Assembly (NCBI RefSeq): GCF_020073745.1
Contig: NZ_JAIRAU010000027.1
Coordinates: forward strand, 80,001-144,000
Source of the DNA: Nannocystis pusilla
GTDB lineage: Bacteria; Myxococcota_A; Polyangia; Nannocystales; Nannocystaceae
Direction of reading: 5' to 3'
Length of the DNA stretch: 64,000 nt
Numbering within the stretch: the first letter of the stretch is position 1; each line of letters begins with the position of its first letter. Positions 37,600-46,480 of this stretch are shown here, piece by piece. The position numbers and the translations under genes were made by a program. The notes beneath the pieces were generated by a model. The model was not told the origin of the DNA, searched no databases, and was given only the letters and a program-made list of their open reading frames with translations.

Positions 37600-38466
37600 A
37601 TGGTCCGGCGCATGCTTACACCTCGCGGCGAGCGGCTCATCGACATCGGCGGCACCCGGCTCGCGGCGCTGTGCTTCGGCCCGGAGGACGGCGTTCCGGT
37701 GCTGGCGATGCACGGTTGGCTCGACAACGCGGCGAGCTTCGAGCGGCTCGCGGAGCACCTGCACGGCGTCAACCTCGTCGCGCTCGACCTCGCCGGTCAC
37801 GGGCTGTCGCAGCGGCGCGCCGACGGTGTCTACGTGTTCCTCGATTACGTCGCCGACGCGTCGCTGGCGATCTCGGCGCTCGGCTGGTCGCGCTGCGTCG
37901 TCGTCGGCCATTCGCTCGGGGCGGGCGTGGCGGCCCTGCTCGCCGGGACATGTCCCGAACAGGTCACGCGGCTCGTGCTGCTCGAAGGGCTGGGCCCGCT
38001 GACGAACCCCGACGACGCCGCGCCGCGGCAGCTCCGGGACGCGCTGCAGGCCGAGGCGGCCGCCCGCGCCCGCGACGAGCACGGTGGTTACGCCGGCGCC
38101 GAGCAGGTCGCGGAGCGCCTGGCGAGCGCGACCGGGATGCGCGTCGACTCGGCGCGGATCTTGCTGCGCCGCGGGCTCGAGCCCCACGGGGGCCGGGTGC
38201 GCTGGCGGGCCGATCCCCACCTGCGCTTGCCCTCGCGGCAGCGGCTGACGGAGGCCCAGGTGCGGGCTTTCTTCACCGCGATCGCGTGCCCGACTCTGGT
38301 GGTGCGCGCCGTCCCGGGGATGGCGTTCGACGAGGCCCTGATGCGCGAGCGCCTGGCCATGATCGGCGGCGCCGTGCTCGCCGAGGTCCCGGGGGGGCAT
38401 CACGCCCACCTCGACAACCCGGCGGCGGTCGCAGCGATCGTCGGACCGTTCGTATCGGCAGTGTGA
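37600..38466 (+). CDS. alpha/beta-hydrolase, SERHL-like
   Basis: The protein is 288 aa. The alpha/beta hydrolase core shows the oxyanion region HGWLDNAASF, VALDLAGHGLSQRR, nucleophile elbow VVGHSLGAG (Ser about residue 107), ILLRRGLEP in the cap and the catalytic His in GGHHAHLDNP. Relatives are esterases or epoxide-hydrolase-like enzymes (serine hydrolase-like group); the substrate is unknown. ATG 37600 lies in a GGACATGGTCC palindrome; ATG 37612 is an alternative start. The half-sites at 37949 and 37960 encode AGTCPEQVT, where homologues usually have a similar surface turn. It is divergent from the TetR gene, which may control it. Confidence 0.88.
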   Translation: MVRRMLTPRGERLIDIGGTRLAALCFGPEDGVPVLAMHGWLDNAASFERLAEHLHGVNLVALDLAGHGLSQRRADGVYVFLDYVADASLAISALGWSRCVVVGHSLGAGVAALLAGTCPEQVTRLVLLEGLGPLTNPDDAAPRQLRDALQAEAAARARDEHGGYAGAEQVAERLASATGMRVDSARILLRRGLEPHGGRVRWRADPHLRLPSRQRLTEAQVRAFFTAIACPTLVVRAVPGMAFDEALMRERLAMIGGAVLAEVPGGHHAHLDNPAAVAAIVGPFVSAV

Positions 38467-38565
38467 CAGCGTTCTCCGCGCACTTCGCGCTTGAGCCCGC
38501 CGGAAACCGCACGGCCGAATTTGGCCGCCGATCCGAGAGCGGATACCCTGCGACCAAATACGCCC

Positions 38566-40482
38566 ATGGGTGAACAAAACATCGCGACGTCCGACGACGA
38601 CCAGCTGCGCAATTTCATGAAGAAGCTCCTCGACGACGTGGTCGCGCTCGAGCGGCTGCTCGAGACCGATCGCTTCGAGACCGGCGTGCGCCGGGTCGGC
38701 GCCGAGCAAGAGATGTTCCTCGTCGACCGCAGCCTGCGGCCGGCGTCGGTGGTCATGGAGGTGCTCGAGCGGGCCCAGGACCCGCGCCTCACCACGGAGC
38801 TCGCGCGCTTCAACCTCGAGGCCAACCTGTCGCCGCAGGTGTTCAACGCGTCGTGCCTGCGCCGCATGGAGGACGAGCTCAACGAGGTCGTCGGGGTCGC
38901 CCGCGACGCCGCGCGCCACTGCGGCGCCGACATCCTGCTGACCGGCATCCTGCCGACGCTGCGCAAGGCCGACCTCGGGCTCGACAACATGACGCCCAAG
39001 CCGCGCTACCTCGAGCTGAACCGCACCCTGCGGCGGCTCCGCGGCGACGACTTCCACGTGCTGATCCGCGGCATCGAGGAGCTCGAGACGACGCACGACA
39101 ACGTGATGCTCGAGTCGTGCAACACCAGCTTCCAGGTCCACTTCCAGGTCAGCCCGAGCGAGTTCGCCAAGTTCTACAACCTGGCCCAGGCGGTCACCGG
39201 CCCGCTGCTGGCCGCGGCCGTCAACTCGCCCGTGCTGCTCAAGCACCGCCTGTGGCACGAGACGCGGATCGCCCTGTTCGAGCGCTCGGTCGACACGCGC
39301 TCGCAGGTGCGGGTCGACCGCGCCGCGCGGCCGCGCGTGCACTTCGGCGACGGGTGGATCCAGCAGAGCGTGCTCGAGATCTTCCGCGAGGACATCGCCC
39401 GCTTCCGGATCCTGATCGCCAACGCGATCGACGAGGACCCGATGCAGGTGATCGAGCGCGGCGGGATCCCGCAGTTCGGCGCGCTGCGCCTGCACAACGG
39501 CACCGTGTACCGGTGGAACCGCGCCTGCTACGGCGTGTCGGCCGACAAGGCGCACCTGCGCATCGAGAACCGCGTGCTGCCGTCGGGGCCGACGGTGCTC
39601 GACGAGGTCGCCAACGCGGCGTTCTTCTTCGGCCTGATGGCGGCGCTCGCCGAGGACGAGCGGCCTGTCTTCAAGGACATGTCCTTCGAGGACGCCAAGG
39701 CGAACTTCTTCAACGCCGCGCGCGACGGCCTCAAGGCGCAGCAGACGTGGAAGGGCCGGACGATGTCGGCGCAGGACCTGATCCTGACCGAGCTGCTCAA
39801 GACGGCCCGCTGGGGCCTGCAGCACGTCAAGGTCGACGGCAGCGACATCGACCGCTACCTCGGCACCATCGAGGAGCGCGTCCGCAAGGGCACCACGGGG
39901 TCGCAGTGGATGTTGAACTCGCTGCACGCGATGGGCGAGCAGGGCACCTCGGACGTCCGCTACCGCACGCTGTCGTCGGCGATGCTCAGCAACCAGAAGA
40001 GCGGCGCGCCGGTCCACACGTGGGAGACCGCGCGGCTCGAGGGCGAGCCGAAGACCTGGCGCGACTCGTATCAGACGGCCGGTCAGTTCATGTCGACCGA
40101 CATCTTCACCGTCCAGCCGAGCGACATCATCGACCTCGCGGCCAACATCATGGACTGGAAGAAGATCCGCCACATCCTCGTGGAGGACGAGGAGGGCCGG
40201 CTGGTCGGCCTGCTGTCGCACCGCGCGCTGATCCGCATGGTCGCCCGCGGCGCCCGGAGCGTCCAGGACAACGCCACGGTCGCGCAGCTGATGGTCAAGA
40301 ACCCGCTGACGATCGGGCCGGAGATGCCGACGCTCGAGGTGATGAAGCTGATGCGCGAGCGCGGCATCTCGTGCCTGCCGGTGGTCGAGGGCGACAAGCT
40401 GGTCGGCGTGATCACGGAGCGCGACCTCATTGACGTCTCGGGCAAATTGCTCGAAAGCTACCTGCGTGACGCTCAGCAGTAG
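38566..40482 (+). CDS. GCS2-type glutamate-cysteine ligase-like protein fused to a CBS pair
   Basis: The protein is 638 aa. Residues about 20-400 form a GCS2-like ATP-dependent carboxylate-amine ligase domain: RRVGAEQEMFLVD, ARFNLEANLSPQVF, MLESCNTSFQVHFQVSP and HLRIENRVLPSGPT. Residues about 505-630 form two CBS motifs (FMSTDIFTVQPS, RHILVEDEEGRLVGLLSHR, ISCLPVVEGDKLVGVITERD) that would bind an adenine nucleotide. Regulation of a gamma-glutamyl ligase by energy charge is a reasonable inference. ATG 38566 follows a TACCCT hexamer by 16 nt. The next gene overlaps its end by 17 bp, indicating coupled translation. A repeat pair at 39664-39684 encodes RPVFKDMSFED. Confidence 0.88.
   Translation: MGEQNIATSDDDQLRNFMKKLLDDVVALERLLETDRFETGVRRVGAEQEMFLVDRSLRPASVVMEVLERAQDPRLTTELARFNLEANLSPQVFNASCLRRMEDELNEVVGVARDAARHCGADILLTGILPTLRKADLGLDNMTPKPRYLELNRTLRRLRGDDFHVLIRGIEELETTHDNVMLESCNTSFQVHFQVSPSEFAKFYNLAQAVTGPLLAAAVNSPVLLKHRLWHETRIALFERSVDTRSQVRVDRAARPRVHFGDGWIQQSVLEIFREDIARFRILIANAIDEDPMQVIERGGIPQFGALRLHNGTVYRWNRACYGVSADKAHLRIENRVLPSGPTVLDEVANAAFFFGLMAALAEDERPVFKDMSFEDAKANFFNAARDGLKAQQTWKGRTMSAQDLILTELLKTARWGLQHVKVDGSDIDRYLGTIEERVRKGTTGSQWMLNSLHAMGEQGTSDVRYRTLSSAMLSNQKSGAPVHTWETARLEGEPKTWRDSYQTAGQFMSTDIFTVQPSDIIDLAANIMDWKKIRHILVEDEEGRLVGLLSHRALIRMVARGARSVQDNATVAQLMVKNPLTIGPEMPTLEVMKLMRERGISCLPVVEGDKLVGVITERDLIDVSGKLLESYLRDAQQ
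39664..39684. repeat. 14-bp iterated element inside the GCS2-CBS gene
   Basis: CCTGTCT (39664) and CATGTCC (39678) form CTGTC-TTCAAG-GACATGTCC. Confidence 0.65.
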
Positions 40483-41698
40483 CGGCCCGCCGACCACGCG
40501 ACCCCCCGGCCCGGGCGCGCACCCGCGCGTGCTCGGGCGCTACAGCAGCGGGCGCCCCGGACCCACGGTCGTGTGCATCGGGGCGCTCCACGGCAACGAG
40601 CCGGCTGGCCTTTCGGCCATCTCACGCGTGCTCGCCCGCCTGCAGGACGGCGGCGTGCCGCTGCGCGGCGAGCTCGTCGGCGTGACCGGCAACCGCCGCG
40701 CGCTGATCGAGGAGCGCCGCTTCGTCGACCGCGACCTCAACCGCCGCTGGACCCCGGACAACATCGCCCGCATCGTCGCGGGGACGATCGAGACCAGCGA
40801 GGATCAGGAGACGCGCGAGCTGCTGGGCGTGTTCCTCCCCCTCTTGCGGCGCGGGCCGGTCCACTTCATCGACCTCCACAGCACCTCGGGGCTGTCGACG
40901 CCGTTTTCGTGCATGGCCGACGTCCTGCGCAACCGCCCGCTGGCGCTGGCGCTGCCGATCCCGGTGGTGCTCGGGCTCGAGGAGGTGATCGAGGGCTCGA
41001 TGCTCGGCTACCTGTGCGACCTCGGCCACGTCGGCGTGGCGATCGAAGGCGGGCAGCACGACGACCCGCGCACCGTCGACTTCCACGAGTCGGCGCTGCT
41101 GCTCATGCTGGTGGCGGCCGGCTCGCTCGAGGCGCGCCACGTGCCCGACCTCGCGGCCCATCGCGCCCGCCTCGCGGCCGTCAACTCAGGCATGCCCGCG
41201 GTGTGCGAGATCCGCCACCGGCACGTGATCAAGGCCGAGGACGAGCCGTTCGTCATGCTGCCCGGCTTCGTCAACTTCCAGATCGTCGAGCGCGGCCAGG
41301 CGGTCGCCGGCGACCGCCGCGGCCCGGTGCGCGCGCCCGAGACCGGGATGATGATGCTGCCGCGCTACCAGGGCCAGGGCGACGACGGCTACTTCATCGC
41401 CCGTCCGGTCTCGCGCACGGCGCTGCGGGTGTCGGCGGCGCTGCGGACGTTGCGGCTCGACGTGCTGGTGCCCTGGCTGCCGGGCGTGTCGCGCCACCCC
41501 GAGCGCGCCGATCACTACGTCGCCGACCCCGCGATCGCGCGCGTGGCGGTCGAGCAGGTGTTCCACCTGTTCGGCTACCGCCACGTGCGCGCCGACGCCG
41601 AGCGGCTGGTGTTCAGCCGCCGGCGCCCCGCGGCGCGCCCGATGCTGCCGGCCGAGCTGCAGCGGCTGCGCGAGGGCGACGAGACCGTCGAGGGGTGA
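40466..41698 (+). CDS. succinylglutamate desuccinylase/aspartoacylase family protein
   Basis: The protein is 410 aa and an M14-related zinc amidohydrolase. Zinc ligands and substrate residues are visible at GALHGNE (His, Glu), DRDLNRRW (substrate Arg) and FIDLHSTSG (second His), with the catalytic Glu in AIEGGQHDDP. It would hydrolyse an N-acyl amino acid or a related amide. GTG 40466 is chosen because it gives a 17-bp overlap with the GCS2-CBS gene; the in-frame 40430 start would lie well inside it. The pairing of a gamma-glutamyl ligase-like enzyme with an acyl-amide hydrolase suggests a make-and-break pair on the same small molecule. Confidence 0.88.
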   Translation: MTLSSSGPPTTRPPGPGAHPRVLGRYSSGRPGPTVVCIGALHGNEPAGLSAISRVLARLQDGGVPLRGELVGVTGNRRALIEERRFVDRDLNRRWTPDNIARIVAGTIETSEDQETRELLGVFLPLLRRGPVHFIDLHSTSGLSTPFSCMADVLRNRPLALALPIPVVLGLEEVIEGSMLGYLCDLGHVGVAIEGGQHDDPRTVDFHESALLLMLVAAGSLEARHVPDLAAHRARLAAVNSGMPAVCEIRHRHVIKAEDEPFVMLPGFVNFQIVERGQAVAGDRRGPVRAPETGMMMLPRYQGQGDDGYFIARPVSRTALRVSAALRTLRLDVLVPWLPGVSRHPERADHYVADPAIARVAVEQVFHLFGYRHVRADAERLVFSRRRPAARPMLPAELQRLREGDETVEG

Positions 41699-41767
41699 GT
41701 TCGAGATGTGCGAGAGCAGCGGGGCGCCGAGCCTGCTCGCACGGTTGCTGGTGCTCGGCATCGACGC

Positions 41768-41773
41768 TAGGCT
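41768..41773 (+). promoter_or_regulatory. -10-like TAGGCT for a leaderless start
   Basis: TAGGCT ends 6 nt before GTG 41780, the start of the histidine kinase gene. Confidence 0.5.
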
Positions 41774-41779
41774 CCTGCG

Positions 41780-43383
41780 GTGTTCGTCGAAGCGCTCCGT
41801 CGGCATCTCGAGCTGGCCCGACAGGGCTTGCTGACGACGCGCAGGTTCCCGACGTGGATGGACGACGCGCGCCGCGAGGCGAAGGTCCTCGAGATCTTCG
41901 ACGCTGCAGAGAAGCAGGCTGGTGAGAAGGGACCTTGGCCCGGCGAGGACCGTTGGCAGGGATTTTGGAGCCTCCTCCAGCGTTGGGGCGATGGGCACGC
42001 GCAAACCCTGGTCGAGCACGCGGTCGCTCACCTCGCAGAGTCGGGCCTCCTGTCCGGTCAGCCCGACGAGGACGAATGGCTGATCGCGTGGGTTCTACGC
42101 AAGGAAATCGTCGCTCGGGGAGTCCATCGTTCGGACGAACTACGGAGTTTTCCTTCTCAGGTTCGGGGCTTGCGTCTTCAGGCGAGCGCCAGGCGGGCGG
42201 CTGCAGAAGCCGTCGCCGTGGTGACAGCGTTGGGCGACTTTCCTACGCGCCGTTATGCCGAAGAGCTCCAGTTGACCAAGACGACGGACTCGACGACCAC
42301 CTTGCGACCGGCTGGGGCGGTGTTCCTCGGTCTGCGAGGGCGAGATGCGATGCGCTGGTTATTGGCGCTCGAAGTGTCCGCGGCGTTGGGAGACCAGGAC
42401 CCTTGGCGGATCAGTTCGGAGCGAGCGCAGCCCTCCTCGGTGCTCGGCGAGCGGATGTATGGAGTGGGGAAGAGAGGCAGTGGCCGTGGGATTTCGACGA
42501 GCGACGCTTCGCCTCGAGCGGATTGATCGAGGTCGTGGCGGAGCAATATCTCGAGATGTATCGCGTCACTCCGATCGGCGTCGAGCTGTTCGGCGAGCTC
42601 GAGCAACCATCCGGAGAGGCGCTGCGGTCGCTCGCGCGCGCGACCCTCGCCGACGAGGCACACGAGGCGTTGCACGGGCGGCCACCGGCGGTCTCCGAGG
42701 CAGCGGAGCTCGGGCGGCACACGCGGATGGTCGCGCACGAGCTCCGCAACATCCTGGTTCCCGTGCAGCTCACGTTGAAGCAACTGCGGCGCCAGGGGAG
42801 CGGTGAGGGATTCGTGACGGAGAACGCGGGCTCGCTCGACAACATCGCCAGCGGGCTCGAGCGGGCGCTGCGGTTCGCCACCGACACCGCGCGCGTGACG
42901 AGTCAGGGCACCAGTCGCGACGAGCTGTTCGCTGCGGAGGCGGCGGTGCGGGACGCGATCGTGGCGGTAGAGTCAGACCTGCGTCATCCGGTCGAGTTCG
43001 AGTCGACCGCGGGCGTCGAGCGCGTCTATCTCCGCGGGCGGCGGGAGCGGTTCGTTCTGGCGATCCTCAATCTCTTGCGCAACGCGAGTCAGGCCGGCGG
43101 TGTCGAGGTCAGGATCTTCGTCCGCGCCGAGATGACGGGCGGGACAGGCGCTCGCCTCGTCGTCATGGTGGAGGACGACGGACCGGGCGTGCCGGTCGAG
43201 CAGCAGGCCGCGATCTTCGCCGATGGCGTGTCGTTTCGCGCCGGTGGAAGCGGCCATGGGCTCGCCCTCGTTCGCGGGGTCGTCGAGGACGAGCTGCGCG
43301 GGTCGATCCACTACGAACCCAGCCAGCGCGGCGGAGCGCGGTTCGTGCTGCGGTTGCCGATCCCGCTCGAAGGAGTCACATGA
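41780..43383 (+). pseudogene. soluble sensor histidine kinase, interrupted by a -1 frameshift
   Basis: Two overlapping frames together encode one kinase. The first (GTG 41780 to stop 42526) gives about 230 residues of an unfamiliar sensor region (RRHLELARQGLLTTRRFPTW, then a possible helix-turn-helix ALGDFPTRRYAEELQL). The second gives the rest: WPWDFDERRF, H-box MVAHELRNILVPVQ, N-box NLLRNASQAGG, G1 EDDGPGVP and G2 GSGHGLALV, ending at 43383. The switch lies about 42460-42520, near the run GGGGAAG. No membrane helix is present, so the kinase is cytoplasmic. A sequencing error, a real inactivation or a programmed shift are all possible. Its stop overlaps the start of the nuclease-response-regulator gene. 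Confidence 0.8.
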
Positions 43384-44306
43384 TGCTGAGCCCCAAGATC
43401 CTGGTCGTCGACGACGATCCGAGCTTCGTCCAGATCTACCTCGGCATCCTGAAGGCCGAAGGGTACTCGGCCGAGAGCGCCGCGTCGCGCGACGAGGCGC
43501 TGGCGAAGCTCGACGCGGGCGACTGGACGGCGGTGCTCTTCGATCAGCGGCTGCGCGGCCCGGATGGCCCCGACAGCGGGCTCGATCTCCTGGAGGAGGT
43601 CTCTCGTCGCTCGCCCGGGGCGAAGACGATCGTGGTCACGGGATACGCCGACAGCCGGGCCGTGGAGCGGGCCTTCGAGCTGGGCGCTTACGATTATCTC
43701 GAGAAGAACGAGGTGCTCGACGCGTTGCTGCGGATCAAGCTGCGCAGCGCCTGGGAGAGCGTCCGGGCTCGCGACGCTGCTGCACTCGCGCGCAGCGAGC
43801 TCGACCGCCAGTTGCGCGAGACCTGGACCGCGTGCCTCACCGAGGTCGACAAGAACCGCAAGGGGGCGCTCCTCGAGGAGGTGCTCGACACGCTGTTCCG
43901 CACCATGCCGGGTTTCGTCGTGTTCCAGCGCAATCGTCGCAACGACATCGAAGAGATGGATCTCGTGGTGCGCATCGAGTCGACCGATCCGTTCTGGCGC
44001 GACGAGGGGCAGTACCTGCTGGTCGAGTGCAAGCACTGGAGCGCCCCGGTGCCACGCCACGAGTTCGACTCGCTGCGCGGGAAGATGAACCGCAAGCATC
44101 GTCGCTGTCGGCTCGGTGTGTTCGTCGCGTTGAACGGCTTCACGCAGCCGTTCCGGGCGATGGCGACGCTGGTATCGAGTGAGAGCCATGACCTCGTGCT
44201 GCCTGTCGATCGCGAGCGCCTCGAGCGCTGGATCGCCGCGAGCGATCGCGTCCAGTTCCTGAAAGACCTGCACGGCGAGGTCACGACGGCAGCCGACGCC
44301 AAGTAG
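43380..44306 (+). CDS. response regulator with PD-(D/E)XK (Mrr-like) nuclease output domain
   Basis: The protein is 308 aa. Residues 5-120 form a receiver domain with acidic pair D11/D12, phospho-acceptor D55 (VLFDQRL), T87 (VVTGYA) and K109. After a helical linker, residues about 150-290 look like a restriction-endonuclease-fold domain: E166 in KGALLEEVLDTLF, D194 in DIEEMDLVV and ECK at 216-218 (YLLVECKHW), the D-(E)xK signature of Mrr-type nucleases. No DNA-binding HTH is present. Phosphorylation by the overlapping histidine kinase (ATGA junction) would then control DNA cleavage rather than transcription. The domain call rests on motif spacing only. Confidence 0.85.
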   Translation: MMLSPKILVVDDDPSFVQIYLGILKAEGYSAESAASRDEALAKLDAGDWTAVLFDQRLRGPDGPDSGLDLLEEVSRRSPGAKTIVVTGYADSRAVERAFELGAYDYLEKNEVLDALLRIKLRSAWESVRARDAAALARSELDRQLRETWTACLTEVDKNRKGALLEEVLDTLFRTMPGFVVFQRNRRNDIEEMDLVVRIESTDPFWRDEGQYLLVECKHWSAPVPRHEFDSLRGKMNRKHRRCRLGVFVALNGFTQPFRAMATLVSSESHDLVLPVDRERLERWIAASDRVQFLKDLHGEVTTAADAK

Positions 44307-44312
44307 CGGCGA

Positions 44313-46259
44313 CTACTTGCGCGGCTGGATCATCTGGAAGTAGCGCTTGACGCGGCGGCGCTGCTCGGCGGGCAGGGCCTCGCTGTCGAGCGTGCTCTGG
44401 GCGAACGCCTTGTAGTCGGTGTACATGGTGCGGTAGGGCGCGGAGGCGAAGCCCTCCTGGCTGGCGGTCTTGATGATCTCGGCCTTGGTCGTGCCCTTGC
44501 CCTGCTTGGGGTCGACGCGGACGTCCTTCGGCTTGACCTTGAGGCCGGTCGGATCGCCGAGGGCATCGGCCGAGCCCTGGCCCATGCCGTCGCCCTGGGC
44601 CTGGCCGTCGCCGGACGAGTCCTGGCCCTGGCCGCTGTCCTGGCCGTCGCCGTCGCCGCTGTCCTGCGGGTCGCCGCCGTCGCCGCTGTCCTGCGGGTCG
44701 CCGCCGGAGTCGCCCTCCATCTGCATGCTCGGCTCGCCGTCGCCGAGGTCGCCCTCGACCAGCAGGGTCGGGCCGTCCTTTTGGCCGGGCTTCTTGCCCT
44801 TGGCGGCCTTGGCGAACTTCTGCATCTGCTGCTTGCGCTTGTCGTCCTGCTCGCCGCCCTGGCCGGCGCGGCGCATGAAGCTCTTGGCCTCCTCGAGGTC
44901 GTCGCGCGCCTGGCCGAGGCGGCGCGACTGCGAGGCCTTGCGGGCGGCGTCACCGGCTCCGCGGCGCAGCTGCTCGAGCGCGCGCTTCTTCTGCTGTGAG
45001 CCCTTCTGGCCCTTCTGGGCGTCGTTGGCCTGGCGGCGCAGCTCGTCGAGCTTGCGCTGGGCGGCCTTCTCGCGCTCGTGCTGGCGGCGCAGCTCGTCGA
45101 CCTTCTCCTGCTGCTTCTTGAGCCGGCGCTCCTGCTCCTGCGGGTCGGCGGCGGGCTGCTCCTGCTGGCGCTTGAGCCGACGCTCGGCCTCGGCCAGCTG
45201 TGACGCGGTGTCGGTGTTCTCGCCGGCCGCCTTGCCGAGCGACTTCTCGGCCTGCTGCATGGCCCGCTGCAGCGACCTCTCGGCCTCGTCGCTGGCCTCG
45301 GCGGCCGCCTCGGCGTCGGCGAGCGACCTCTCGGCCTCGTCGCCGTCGCCGCGCGCCAGCGCCTCGGCCGCGTCCTGCGTGATCTCCTCCTGCTTGAGCG
45401 CCTCGGCCAGCTGGCGCACGCCCTCGGCCAGCACGGCCGGGTCCTCCTCCATCCTGGCCTCGAGGTCAGCCTCGGCCTCGGCCAGCGACTTCTCGAGCTC
45501 CTCGAGCTGGGCGTAGGCGGCCTCGCGGTCGAGCTCGCCGCGGCCGTAGGCGTCGAGGATCTGCAGCATGCGCTCGGCCAGCGCGGCGGCCCGGTCCTCG
45601 CCCTCCTTGAGCGCCCGCAGGTCCTCGCGCAGCGGCTCGGTCAGGGCGCGGTCGGTCGGCGCCTTCCTGGCCGCGGCCTTGGCTGACTCTTCGGGCATGT
45701 CCGGAGGTTCAGGATCGTCGGCGACCGGCGGCGGCGGGCGCGGGACCAGCATGGCGAGCACGAGCAGCGCCGCGGCGGCGAAGTCGTGCGCGCGCAGGCC
45801 GGGCGGGCGCAGCGGGACGACGGGGCGCGGGTCGATCGCGGGCGCGGCCGCCTCGGCGTCGGCGACGTGCAGGGCCAGCAGATCGGCGGCCTGGGCGTCG
45901 CCGGCGGGGAGCGGGCGCCCTGCGATCTCGAAGGCGTTGCCGATGAGGTCGTGGAGGCCGTAGTGGGCGTCGATCCTGCGGGCGGCCCGACGCGGCCGGG
46001 CCGGGCGCACGACGGCGTAGACGAGCACGAGCACGACCGGCACGAGGCCGAGCCAGCCGAGCCAGGCAGGGGCGTCGAGGCGGCGCGTGGCGAGGACGCC
46101 CGCCGCGGCGAGGACACAGCCGAGCGGCAGGGCGACGCGGGTGAGCAGGGCGGCGGCGTCGGCGACGCGCTCGCGCCGGCAGGCGGCCCGCACCAGGCGC
46201 TCGACCTGCGGGGCGGCGGGGCCTGGGCGATCGGACATGCCGCCGGGGACCTGGCTCAT
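44313..46259 (-). CDS. membrane-anchored coiled-coil protein (DUF4175-like)
   Basis: The protein is 648 aa. Two N-terminal membrane helices (VALPLGCVLAAAGVLA, LGLVPVVLVLVYAVV) and a third near residue 170 precede a long charged coiled coil (about 200-480, Glu/Lys/Arg/Gln-rich). It is followed by a low-complexity Gly/Asp/Ser/Gln segment (about 510-570) and a conserved-looking tail (EGFASAPYRTMYTDYKAFAQ). The layout fits DUF4175-type proteins that often sit with MoxR ATPase/DUF58 genes, but none is adjacent here. The function is unknown. The start region (ATGAGCCAGGTC, 46248-46259) is copied in a tandem repeat upstream. ATG 46238 is an alternative start. It is convergent with the nuclease-regulator gene. 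Confidence 0.78.
   Translation of the reverse strand: MSQVPGGMSDRPGPAAPQVERLVRAACRRERVADAAALLTRVALPLGCVLAAAGVLATRRLDAPAWLGWLGLVPVVLVLVYAVVRPARPRRAARRIDAHYGLHDLIGNAFEIAGRPLPAGDAQAADLLALHVADAEAAAPAIDPRPVVPLRPPGLRAHDFAAAALLVLAMLVPRPPPPVADDPEPPDMPEESAKAAARKAPTDRALTEPLREDLRALKEGEDRAAALAERMLQILDAYGRGELDREAAYAQLEELEKSLAEAEADLEARMEEDPAVLAEGVRQLAEALKQEEITQDAAEALARGDGDEAERSLADAEAAAEASDEAERSLQRAMQQAEKSLGKAAGENTDTASQLAEAERRLKRQQEQPAADPQEQERRLKKQQEKVDELRRQHEREKAAQRKLDELRRQANDAQKGQKGSQQKKRALEQLRRGAGDAARKASQSRRLGQARDDLEEAKSFMRRAGQGGEQDDKRKQQMQKFAKAAKGKKPGQKDGPTLLVEGDLGDGEPSMQMEGDSGGDPQDSGDGGDPQDSGDGDGQDSGQGQDSSGDGQAQGDGMGQGSADALGDPTGLKVKPKDVRVDPKQGKGTTKAEIIKTASQEGFASAPYRTMYTDYKAFAQSTLDSEALPAEQRRRVKRYFQMIQPRK
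45696..45716. repeat. 14-bp iterated element inside the coiled-coil gene
   Basis: CATGTCC (45696) and CAGGATC (45710) are 14 bp apart, in a Pro/Asp/Glu linker. Confidence 0.55.
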
Positions 46260-46480
46260 CGGTCACCTCGAGAGCGTTCGCGGCCTGCCCGGGGCCGGCG
46301 GCCCGATGCCGTGGGGCGCGAGGATGCCTCTTGGGACATGTCGCAGGAGACCTGGCTCATCGAACACCTTGATCGGGACGCCCGCGATGATCGGTGGGTC
46401 GGCGACCGCCCGTCGATGCCGCGGCGCTCAAAGATGCCTTTTCGAGCATGTCGCGAGAGACATGGCGCAGCGAGCACCTC
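46221..46480. repeat. tandem repeat (3 imperfect copies) around a gene start
   Basis: Three related segments (46221-46270, about 46298-46370, about 46403-46480) each contain CATGYCGC-N6-GACNTGGC-N9-CACCT. The 14-bp half-site pairs start at 46236/46250, 46337/46351 and 46447/46461. The first copy includes the start codon of the coiled-coil gene; the other copies lie upstream of it. Confidence 0.7.

Noticed and set aside
42460..42526. Programmed -1 frameshift in the histidine kinase gene
   Set aside because: GGGGAAG does not fit the X-XXY-YYZ slippery pattern in the zero frame, and no obvious stimulatory hairpin was seen. An indel or sequencing error is simpler.
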